Of a DNA stretch of 9,673 nt, positions 1-6,410 are shown one piece after another; the stretch's first letter is position 1; each line of letters opens with the position of its first letter. A program made the position numbers and the translations under genes. This DNA comes from Bryobacteraceae bacterium. Lineage in GTDB: Bacteria > Acidobacteriota > Terriglobia > Bryobacterales > Bryobacteraceae. A model generated the notes under the pieces. The model did no database searches. It was given only the letters and a program-made list of their open reading frames with translations, and was not told where the DNA came from. Where the stretch lies: positions 1-9,673 of the forward strand of contig JADGHK010000054.1 of assembly GCA_019686145.1 (NCBI GenBank), given 5' to 3'.

Positions 1-1425
1 GAATTCCCGGGCCGCTTCGGGTGGGGCTATGACGGCGTGGATCTGTTCGCTCCAACCTGGCTCTATGGAAAGCCCGACGATCTCCGCGCCTTCGTGAATG
101 AGGCGCACCGTCACAAACTGGCCGTCATTCTCGACGTCGTTTACAACCATTTCGGGCCGGACGGCAATTATTGGCGAGAGTATTCCGAGAGCTATTTCAC
201 GGACCGTTACATCAACGAGTGGGGGGATGCCGTCAACTTCGACGGGCCGGACGCCGGTCCTGTGCGCGAATTCATCCTGGCGAATGCCGCGTACTGGGTG
301 AAAGAGTTCCACATGGACGGGCTGCGCATCGACGCCACTCAGCAGATGTTCGACAGCTCAGAGAACCACATTGTTGGCGAGATCGTAAAGGCCGTGCGCA
401 CCGCAGCCGGACGCAGAAAGACGATTGTAATCGGAGAGAACGAGCCTCAGCATGCGCGTCTGGCGCGCCCGTTCGAGCGAAACGGTTACGGATTGGACGC
501 GCTGTGGAACGACGACTTTCACCACAGCGCGATCGTCGCGACGACCGGCCGCCGCGAGGCCTATTACACCGACTATCTCGGCACTCCGCAGGAGTTTGTT
601 TCGATGATCAAGTGGGGCTTCCTCTACCAGGGACAGTATTACTCCTGGCAGAGAAAGGCGCGAGGGACGCCCTGTCTTGATCTCGACCCGGCGCAGTTCA
701 TCCTGTTTTTGCAGAATCACGACCAGGTTGCCAACACGCTCCGCGGATTGCGGCTCCACAAGCTGACGAGCATGGGCCGCTACAGAGCAATGACGGCGCT
801 CCTGCTCCTCGCGCCAGGCACTCCCATGCTTTTTCAAGGACAGGAGTTTGCCGCTTCCGCGCCGTTTCTCTACTTCGCAGATCAGAAGCCGGAGCTTTCC
901 AAAAAGGTCCGCGACGGCAGGTACGAGTTTCTGAGCCAGTTCCCGAGCCTCAACAACGAGCAGGCGAGGTCCGCGCTTCCCGATCCGGGTAACCCCGCTA
1001 CGTTTGAGGAATCGAAGTTGGATCTTTCGGAACGGGTTACGCATCGGGAAATTTATGTGCTTCACAAGGATTTGCTCCGCCTCCGCCGCGAGGACGAGGT
1101 CTTTCGCAAGCAAAAGCGAGGCATGGTCGACGGTGCGGTGCTCTCTGAGCAGGCTTTCGTGCTGCGGTGGTTCGGCGGCAACGGGAACGACCGGCTCTTG
1201 CTGGTGAACCTGGGACGTGACCTGACGCTCAGGCACGCCCTTGACCCCTTGCTGGCCCCGCCTGAGGGGCGGCGGTGGGAGGTACTGTGGTCGAGCGAAG
1301 ACTGCAGGTACGGCGGCATGGGAACCCCGCCGTTAAAGACTACGACCACATGGAGCATTCCCGGTGAAGCCGCCTTTGCTCTGACCGCAACGATCAAGGA
1401 GGAGTTGAAACCGAGCCATGGGTGA
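1..1425 (+). CDS. treZ: Malto-oligosyltrehalose trehalohydrolase, 5'-truncated
   Basis: This GH13 enzyme hydrolyses the bond that releases free trehalose from maltooligosyl-trehalose, the product of TreY, in the cytoplasm. The reading frame is open from the first base, so the gene begins outside the window; a GTG at 37 is internal. About 474 residues are visible, and compared with the usual length of roughly 580-620 the N-terminal early-set/CBM48-like domain and the start of the barrel are missing. All four GH13 regions can be read: DVVYNH (133-150), DGLRIDA with the nucleophile Asp at 331-333, IGENE with the acid/base Glu at 436-438, and NHD (715-723). The stretch around LFQGQEFAASAPFLYFADQK (832-891) is typical of TreZ rather than GlgB or GlgX. 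The C-terminal beta domain is complete. The stop overlaps the next gene by 8 nt, so the two are probably co-translated. No defects are seen in the visible part. Confidence 0.94.
   Translation, partial: EFPGRFGWGYDGVDLFAPTWLYGKPDDLRAFVNEAHRHKLAVILDVVYNHFGPDGNYWREYSESYFTDRYINEWGDAVNFDGPDAGPVREFILANAAYWVKEFHMDGLRIDATQQMFDSSENHIVGEIVKAVRTAAGRRKTIVIGENEPQHARLARPFERNGYGLDALWNDDFHHSAIVATTGRREAYYTDYLGTPQEFVSMIKWGFLYQGQYYSWQRKARGTPCLDLDPAQFILFLQNHDQVANTLRGLRLHKLTSMGRYRAMTALLLLAPGTPMLFQGQEFAASAPFLYFADQKPELSKKVRDGRYEFLSQFPSLNNEQARSALPDPGNPATFEESKLDLSERVTHREIYVLHKDLLRLRREDEVFRKQKRGMVDGAVLSEQAFVLRWFGGNGNDRLLLVNLGRDLTLRHALDPLLAPPEGRRWEVLWSSEDCRYGGMGTPPLKTTTTWSIPGEAAFALTATIKEELKPSHG
1396..1402 (+). promoter_or_regulatory. 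Shine-Dalgarno for the debranching enzyme, inside treZ
   Basis: AAGGAGG lies inside the last codons of treZ, 15 nt before the ATG at 1418. The spacing is longer than usual. However, an in-frame TGA at 1406-1408 rules out any earlier start, and the next in-frame ATG (1439) is farther away, so 1418 remains the best start. Coupling to treZ termination may compensate for the spacing. Confidence 0.45.
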
Positions 1426-3478
1426 TCATGTCCGGGCTATGAAGTGGCCGGAAGGGAAAGGCGAGGAGACCGAACCGCTACTTAGCCGGGAATGGCTGGT
1501 CACAAATGGCTTGGGCGGGTATGCATCCGGGACATTGGCTGGTGTCCTGACCAGGAGGTATCACGGCCTCCTGGTCGCTGCCCTGCCCGCGCCGCTGGGC
1601 CGCGTGGTCATGCTCAGCGATCTGGTTGAGTCGCTGGAACTGCCGGATGGCAAGACAGTGGGCCTCGGAGGAGAAGAACGGCTGGACCGGCTTCAGTTGC
1701 ACGGCTCGCAATACCTGAGAGAGTTCTCTCTGCGTTACGGCACTCCGACGTGGCGGTTCGAAATCGATAACTTCGTTCTCGAAAAGAAGATCCTCCTGAT
1801 TCACCAGCAAAACACGGTTCACGTTACTTACGATTTGCTGGAAGGCGCACGGGAAGTGAAGTTGACGCTTCTCCCTGTCTTCCAGTTCCGGCCGCATGAA
1901 GACCCTGTCGCAAGCGCTCCAGCGCTCGACTACACCATCATGGTGACGGGCCAGCGTTATGAGTTCATCGCCGGTCCCGAATATCCAACCTTGAAGATGC
2001 GGGTCGCTGGGGAGGGCGGCACTTTTACTGTAGATCGCAAACACATCCAGCATGTCATGTACCGCATCGAGGAGAGCCGCGGCTATAGGAGTCTGGGCGA
2101 TCTTTGGAGCCCCGGATATTTTCAGGTAACGGTGAGCGTGGGACGCCCCGCAACCATCATCGGCTCGACGGAATCATGGGAAATCATCGATGCGATGACT
2201 CCGGAGCAGGCGATTGCGGCAGAGCGCCGGCGCAGGGAAATGCTTTTTCGACACGCGCCCGCTCATGTGCAAGAGGGGCTGGGAGGAGAGCTTGTCCTGG
2301 CTGCGGATCAGTTTCTGATCACGCCCGCCGGCCGTCTTCAGGACGCAGCCAGAGCCCGAGCTGCCGGAGACGAGGTCCGAACCGTCATCGCGGGGTATCA
2401 CTGGTTTACAGATTGGGGCCGGGATACCATGATCAGCCTCGAAGGCTTGACCCTCACAACGGGTCGGCACGACGAAGCCGGCTGGATTCTTCGCACGTTC
2501 TCGCAGTACGTCAAAGACGGACTCATTCCGAACCTGTTTCCGGAAGGCAAACGAGAAGGTCTCTACCACACGGCGGACGCGACACTCTGGTACTTCCACG
2601 CAATCCATCGATATTTGGAAGTCACAAAGGATCGCTCGACGCTCCGGCTGCTTCTTCCGAAATTAGAAGACATCATCGCTCACCATCTCAGGGGCACGCG
2701 GTTTGGCATCCGCGCAGATCCCGACGACTGCCTGCTGACACAGGGGGCGCCCGGCTATGCCCTCACCTGGATGGACGCCAAGGTGGAGGATTGGGTCGTA
2801 ACGCCGCGCCGCGGGAAAGCCGTCGAGATCAATGCCCTCTGGTACAACGCGCTTTGTCTCCTGTCCACCTGGGTGAGCGAAGAGAAGGGCGAACACGCGG
2901 CGCGCGAGATACGGGAGTCCGCACAGAGGGCGTATGAATCCTTCAACAGGCGCTTCTGGTATGAAAAGGGCGGCTACCTTTACGACGTCGTCGACGGTGA
3001 GTTCGGCGACGACGATTCCCTGCGCCCCAACCAGATCTTCGCCATATCCCTCCCCAACCCCGTCCTCAAGCGGGAACACTGGGAGCCGGTGATGGAGACA
3101 GTAACGAAGCACCTGCTGACGCCGGTCGGTCTGCGGACGCTCGCGCCAAACCATCCGGACTATAAGCCGATCTACTTTGGCGATCTTCGCGCTCGGGATG
3201 CCGCTTATCATCAAGGCACCGTCTGGGCGTGGCTGATTGGGCCCTACATCGATTGCTTCCTCAAGCTGCATCCCGACAAGAAAGCGGAGGCGCGGGAACT
3301 GCTGTCCGGTTTCGGCAATGACCTGAATGAAGCAGGAGTTGGGACGATCGGCGAGATTTTCGACGCCGAGGAGCCTTTCCTTCCGCGCGGCTGCATCGCT
3401 CAAGCCTGGAGTGTCGCCGAAGTGCTTCGATCGTGGGCAAACACAGCCCCTGCGCCCCACAAGGCGTTGCTCCGGTGA
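1418..3478 (+). CDS. Glycogen debranching enzyme (amylo-alpha-1,6-glucosidase, archaeal type)
   Basis: This is a 686-residue cytoplasmic enzyme expected to hydrolyse alpha-1,6 branch points of glycogen-like glucan. The N-terminal GDE_N-type beta domain spans about residues 18-240; LVTNGLGGYASGTLAG (27-42) and TRRYHGLLVAAL (45-56) are characteristic. The catalytic (alpha/alpha)6 GDE_C domain spans about 290-675. Its family landmarks are WFTDWGRDTMISLEGL (329-344), FPEGKREGLYHTADATLWYF (374-393), MDAKVEDWVVTPRRGKAVEINALWYNAL (452-479, given by key residues) and RDAAYHQGTVWAWLIGP (593-609). It lacks the GH13 4-alpha-glucanotransferase domain of eukaryotic debranching enzymes, which is normal for the archaeal type. 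It is not the GH13 debranching enzyme TreX/GlgX that usually accompanies treY and treZ. The 8-nt overlap with treZ indicates one transcript and a shared glucan-to-trehalose role. The exact chain-length specificity cannot be read from the sequence. Confidence 0.93.
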   Translation: MGDHVRAMKWPEGKGEETEPLLSREWLVTNGLGGYASGTLAGVLTRRYHGLLVAALPAPLGRVVMLSDLVESLELPDGKTVGLGGEERLDRLQLHGSQYLREFSLRYGTPTWRFEIDNFVLEKKILLIHQQNTVHVTYDLLEGAREVKLTLLPVFQFRPHEDPVASAPALDYTIMVTGQRYEFIAGPEYPTLKMRVAGEGGTFTVDRKHIQHVMYRIEESRGYRSLGDLWSPGYFQVTVSVGRPATIIGSTESWEIIDAMTPEQAIAAERRRREMLFRHAPAHVQEGLGGELVLAADQFLITPAGRLQDAARARAAGDEVRTVIAGYHWFTDWGRDTMISLEGLTLTTGRHDEAGWILRTFSQYVKDGLIPNLFPEGKREGLYHTADATLWYFHAIHRYLEVTKDRSTLRLLLPKLEDIIAHHLRGTRFGIRADPDDCLLTQGAPGYALTWMDAKVEDWVVTPRRGKAVEINALWYNALCLLSTWVSEEKGEHAAREIRESAQRAYESFNRRFWYEKGGYLYDVVDGEFGDDDSLRPNQIFAISLPNPVLKREHWEPVMETVTKHLLTPVGLRTLAPNHPDYKPIYFGDLRARDAAYHQGTVWAWLIGPYIDCFLKLHPDKKAEARELLSGFGNDLNEAGVGTIGEIFDAEEPFLPRGCIAQAWSVAEVLRSWANTAPAPHKALLR

Positions 3479-3522
3479 AGCCGCAAGCTGCGCGTTAACG
3501 GACGATTCTCATGGCGATCGGG

Positions 3523-3528
3523 TATACT
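3523..3528 (+). promoter_or_regulatory. Candidate -10 element before the 43-codon ORF
   Basis: TATACT matches the sigma-70 -10 consensus at five of six positions. No convincing -35 hexamer lies 16-18 bp upstream and there is no extended -10 TGn. A start site about 7 nt downstream would fall near 3535, leaving a leader of only a few bases before the ATG at 3539. The element is plausible but weak on its own. Confidence 0.3.
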
Positions 3529-3538
3529 GGTCTCTTCC

Positions 3539-3670
3539 ATGGACGCAGTACTCATCTGCCTACTGGTGCTGCTAGGCGCCACGATCGCTAATCTTGTCGA
3601 CACTGTTTTCAGCCTGACGCCCCGCCTGGCGGAGTGGCTGAAGAAGATGTTCGAACCGGAAGCGCTTTAG
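3539..3670 (+). CDS. Possible small membrane protein (43 aa)
   Basis: I do not recognise this protein. The ORF encodes 43 residues. It starts MDAVLICLLVLLGATIANLV, an uninterrupted hydrophobic segment long enough for one transmembrane helix (residues 3-20). A polar tail follows, which could form an amphipathic helix (LAEWLKKMF, about residues 30-38), and the protein ends in acidic FEPEAL. It fills most of the gap between two convergent genes and has a TATACT hexamer ending 10 nt before its ATG. There is no Shine-Dalgarno sequence, so if it is expressed the message may be nearly leaderless. The single-helix-plus-charged-tail layout is shared by many small regulators of membrane complexes and by type I toxin peptides. 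Nothing here lets me choose between these, and a chance ORF remains possible. Confidence 0.42.
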   Translation: MDAVLICLLVLLGATIANLVDTVFSLTPRLAEWLKKMFEPEAL

Positions 3671-3685
3671 GCAGTAGCCCGACAG

Positions 3686-4507
3686 CTAGCACAGCTCCCG
3701 GTACGAGGCAAGCCGGACGCCTGCCGCGGCGAGAGCTTCCCGTACCTCTGGCGCGACGAGGGCATCGTGTTCGTGCTCGCGGCTCTCTTTCAACCTCGTC
3801 CTCGCAGCGCGCAGATCATCGCCGCAGAACCCCGGATGGCACATGAATTCCGTCGACCCGTGCGGAAGGTTACGGATGAGGTGTACCAGATCGCGGGCAT
3901 GAAACCGTCCTGTCAACTGAAAACCGGCGAAATGGTCCGTCGTGCGGCAGCCGTGATTTTCGAGCACGCGGTGGAACCGGCGGCGGAGAAAGCCGAGGCA
4001 CCGGCTGGTAGCGCGCTTGGACCACGGCACCTCGTGAGGCGCCGTATCGAGGGGAAAATCGAACGGGCGGCGCACCCACGGAATTCGAAACTCCCGGGAC
4101 AGGCGGGCCACCGCTTCGAGCACCGGGGGCAGCAGGTGCGTGTGCTTGTGCGTGTCGAGGTGCGATGGCGTAAGGCCGGCCGCGAGGATGCGCTCCACCT
4201 GGAGGCGCAATTCCACGTAGGGCTCGAGGCGTCCGAGCGCAAGCTCGCGGAGCAAATTACCGACCGTCGGCGGTAAGGGACGTCCGCTGGCGAGGGAGAC
4301 ACCGCCAACCAGAACCAGATGGCAGCCGATATCAAGCCCGGGATTTTCCTTCGCTAAGGCAACGGCGTCGTCGAAGGCGTCGCCGTTGGCCATAAGAGTG
4401 GTGGCTGTCAGAATGCCGTTGCGGTGCGCGGACACAATTCCGGCGTTGACATCACGCGTGAAGCCGAAATCGTCCGCGTTGACGACAAGGACCCGAATCT
4501 CGCTCAA
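3686..4507 (-). CDS. ChbG/YdjC-family carbohydrate deacetylase (HpnK-like candidate)
   Basis: This 273-residue protein belongs to the YdjC/ChbG superfamily of metal-dependent deacetylases that remove acetyl groups from N-acetylated sugars. Visible landmarks are NADDFG (10-15, putative metal-binding Asp), CHLVL with His63, HLDTHKHTHLLP (117-128, His-rich metal/catalytic segment), DHFAGF (191-196) and MCHPG (222-226). The length is normal for the family, and no signal peptide is seen, so it is probably cytoplasmic. The start is TTG at 4507, which overlaps the stop of the upstream MCE gene as TTGA. No clear Shine-Dalgarno sequence precedes it, so translation probably depends on coupling. It is the last gene of the lipid-transport operon. 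The hopanoid-associated protein HpnK belongs to this superfamily, so a glycolipid or hopanoid substrate is a reasonable idea, but chitooligosaccharide or another sugar is equally open. Confidence 0.9.
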   Translation of the reverse strand: MSEIRVLVVNADDFGFTRDVNAGIVSAHRNGILTATTLMANGDAFDDAVALAKENPGLDIGCHLVLVGGVSLASGRPLPPTVGNLLRELALGRLEPYVELRLQVERILAAGLTPSHLDTHKHTHLLPPVLEAVARLSREFRIPWVRRPFDFPLDTAPHEVPWSKRATSRCLGFLRRRFHRVLENHGCRTTDHFAGFQLTGRFHARDLVHLIRNLPHGSTEFMCHPGFCGDDLRAARTRLKESREHEHDALVAPEVREALAAAGVRLASYRELC

Positions 4508-5577
4508 AACAGGCTTACCCGAATTCGCAGAAACTTCTTTGGGTTTGCCCGGAAGTCCTTGAGCAGCGAGGTCAACTCCTGACTCGTGGCGTTTACGGAG
4601 TCATAGAGAGAGGGATTCACAAGAAGCTGTCCGAGCGTGCCCTGCCCCGAGTTCAGCACCGTAATCGTTTTGTCGACCCGCCCCAGGACTGCTCCGAGTT
4701 GCGTATAGAGCTCGTCGCTGGCGATGAGCTTGCCGGCGGTGCCCTTCCCGCTGTTCAAGTTGGCCAGCAATTGCCGCAGCTCCGCCGTTGTCTTGTTGAG
4801 CTCGTTGTAGAGAGTCGGATCCTTGAGAAACTTTCCTGCGGTGCCCTGTCCATCGCGAAGGTCGAGCGCGATGGCGTCAAGGTCGGCTACGGCCTTGCGA
4901 ATGTCGTTGTAGAGCGCGTCGTCGTAGAAGAACTTGCCGGCCGTCCCGGTTCCTGAAGTGATAGCCCCCGTAATCTTCTGCGCGTCGCCCAGGATGCCAA
5001 CCAGCCGGTTGTAGAGCGTCTCATCCACCAGCAGTTTGCCGATGCTTCCCCGGCCGGCCTCCACGGTCGCCACAATCGCATCAATACGGGCCAGCGTCTG
5101 GCGCATGGATTCCAGGATGGGCTGCGCGGACTGTACGATCTCGAGGAAGTCCTGGTCGTCCCTGGCGCGAAGCGTGGCGCCGGCCCTGACGGTCTCCGGC
5201 GACGTTCCCTGCCGGATGTTCAGGTACTTCGTGCCGAGCACGTTTTCGGCGCCGATCGTAACGAGCGAATCGACCGGGATATGGCGGAGCTCCTTCTCCT
5301 TCACGCGAAGCTCGAACCGGACCGCTCTGCCCGGCTCCCGCTCCCCCGTCAATGTGATCTTCTCGACGGAGCCAATCAAGATTCCGTTGAGGCGAACGGC
5401 AGAGCCTTCCGTCATTGCCGCCGAGTCTTCCATGTATGTATACAGGGAAGCGTCGCGCGCAAATATATCCTTGTTGCCCGTGAGCAGAAAGATGAGAATC
5501 CCCAGAAGCAAGAGAGAGGCTCCGGCGAGAATCCCCACTTTCAATTGCGCCCACGATACTCTTCGAGAAGTAGGCAT
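4504..5577 (-). CDS. mlaD: MCE-domain lipid transport protein (MlaD-like) with five 34-residue repeats
   Basis: This 357-residue protein is the periplasmic substrate-binding/conduit component of an Mla-type lipid ABC transporter, anchored in the inner membrane by one N-terminal helix (about residues 13-33). A single MCE domain follows at about 44-122, with the typical GSAVRLNGILIGSVEKI (58-74) and IGAENVLGTKYLNI (108-121). After a helical stretch (145-174) come five in-register repeats of 34 residues, starting at Gly175, 209, 243, 277 and 311. Each opens with a GxGTxGKLL...LY-like motif. The protein ends NPKKFLRIRVSLF, like other long MCE proteins. It is about twice the length of E. coli MlaD (about 183 residues), so the symbol denotes family, not orthology. 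The ATG lies 5 nt after the ATPase stop, with a GAGG 11 nt upstream of it. The stop overlaps the deacetylase start. Confidence 0.93.
   Translation of the reverse strand: MPTSRRVSWAQLKVGILAGASLLLLGILIFLLTGNKDIFARDASLYTYMEDSAAMTEGSAVRLNGILIGSVEKITLTGEREPGRAVRFELRVKEKELRHIPVDSLVTIGAENVLGTKYLNIRQGTSPETVRAGATLRARDDQDFLEIVQSAQPILESMRQTLARIDAIVATVEAGRGSIGKLLVDETLYNRLVGILGDAQKITGAITSGTGTAGKFFYDDALYNDIRKAVADLDAIALDLRDGQGTAGKFLKDPTLYNELNKTTAELRQLLANLNSGKGTAGKLIASDELYTQLGAVLGRVDKTITVLNSGQGTLGQLLVNPSLYDSVNATSQELTSLLKDFRANPKKFLRIRVSLF
4546..5055 (-). repeat. Five tandem 34-residue (102-bp) coding repeats in the MCE protein
   Basis: The units begin at residues 175, 209, 243, 277 and 311 with no insertion or deletion between them. 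Their opening motifs are GRGSIGKLLVDETLYNRL, GTGTAGKFFYDDALYNDI, GQGTAGKFLKDPTLYNEL, GKGTAGKLIASDELYTQL and GQGTLGQLLVNPSLYDSV. The second half of each unit is less conserved, hydrophobic in heptad-like fashion and probably helical. The DNA copies have diverged, so this is conserved protein architecture rather than a recent tandem duplication. Confidence 0.9.
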
Positions 5578-5582
5578 AAATA

Positions 5583-6404
5583 TCAGCGCCTCACAAACTT
5601 TGAAACATACGGGTCGGTGGACGCTTCCAGTTCCTCTTGAACGCCCTCGAAGACCAATCGTCCCTCTTGAAGAACCATGAACTTCGTCCGAAGGTCAGCA
5701 CGGCTTCCGTTCCGGCTCGCAGGCTCAATCTCGCCGGCTTGAGGATTGTAGCGAAAATTGGCCAGCAATTGCCCGTCCTGATACCGGTGCGTCACCATGA
5801 CCGTTGCCGCATTCCTGATGTCGCGTTCCTTGATGAGGAGCCCCATGATGGTGTAAGCCGTGATCGGGTCGAGACCAGCGGTCGGCGAATCATACAGAAC
5901 GACATCGGGCGCCGTCACCACTGCCCTGGCGATTCCGACCCGGCGCCGCATACCGCCCGACAGCTCGCTTGGAAACTTGTCCAGAGTGTGCTCAAGCTCG
6001 ACGAACCGAAGCGCCTCAACGACCTGTTCGCGTAAGTCGCTATTGACGGCTTGCCTGGTGTGCTGGTTTCGAAGGGGGTAAGCAACGTTCTCCTCCACCG
6101 TCAAAGAGTCGAATAAACCGACCTCCTGGAAAAGTATTCCGACGCGACTGCGGAGATCGTACAGCTCGCTTTCCTCCATTTTCGAGATGTCGTGACCGAG
6201 AAGTTCAACGCGTCCCGAATCCGGCCGGATCAAGCCCACAGCCGTCTTGAGCAACGTCGTCTTTCCGCTGCCGGCCGTCCCAAGCACTACCCGCGACTCG
6301 CCGCGCTCCAGCACAAAGGACACCTTGTCCAGCGCCAGAACGTCATCAAAGGCAACCGAAACATTCTCAAATCGCAGGACTGTATTATCGCGCCCCTCAG
6401 CCAT
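5583..6404 (-). CDS. mlaF: Lipid ABC transporter ATP-binding protein (MlaF-like)
   Basis: This 273-residue cytoplasmic ATPase should drive the MlaE-like permease. The order of motifs is standard: Walker A GTAGSGKT (42-49), Q-loop LFQ (Gln93), signature LSGGM (148-152), Walker B VVLYD (168-172), D-loop GLDP (177-180) and H-loop His206. Two features are unusual. The residue after the Walker B Asp, normally the catalytic Glu, is Ser173 (codon TCG, 5886-5888). Between the H-loop and the final strand there are about 20 residues more than in typical MlaF proteins (about 212-240, rich in polar residues). The rest of the protein is intact and in frame, so it is not a decaying gene. It lies 6 nt after the permease stop and 5 nt before the MCE gene. 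The ribosome-binding site is weak, consistent with coupling to upstream translation. Confidence 0.93.
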   Translation of the reverse strand: MAEGRDNTVLRFENVSVAFDDVLALDKVSFVLERGESRVVLGTAGSGKTTLLKTAVGLIRPDSGRVELLGHDISKMEESELYDLRSRVGILFQEVGLFDSLTVEENVAYPLRNQHTRQAVNSDLREQVVEALRFVELEHTLDKFPSELSGGMRRRVGIARAVVTAPDVVLYDSPTAGLDPITAYTIMGLLIKERDIRNAATVMVTHRYQDGQLLANFRYNPQAGEIEPASRNGSRADLRTKFMVLQEGRLVFEGVQEELEASTDPYVSKFVRR

Positions 6405-6410
6405 CCAGTC

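Noticed and set aside
1..12. GAATTCCCGGG at the left edge looks like an EcoRI-SmaI linker
   Set aside because: It reads in frame as EFPGRFGWGYDG, which fits TreZ sequence at this point. Other GAATTC sites occur inside genes, so no cloning artefact needs to be assumed.
37..39. GTG as the start of treZ
   Set aside because: The frame continues upstream with TreZ-like residues to base 1, and a start here would remove part of the catalytic barrel.
358..1236. A 292-codon open frame antisense to treZ
   Set aside because: The plus-strand frame matches TreZ throughout with all catalytic motifs. The antisense translation shows no domain-like sequence and is expected by chance opposite GC-rich codons.
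2104..2937. A 277-codon frame inside the debranching enzyme gene, same strand
   Set aside because: It is out of frame with a gene that is conserved over the same interval, and the product is Arg/Ser-rich low-complexity sequence.
3671..3700. Possible terminator between the convergent microprotein ORF and the deacetylase gene
   Set aside because: Only short palindromes such as GCTAGC (3685-3690) are present, with no stable stem and no T-run.
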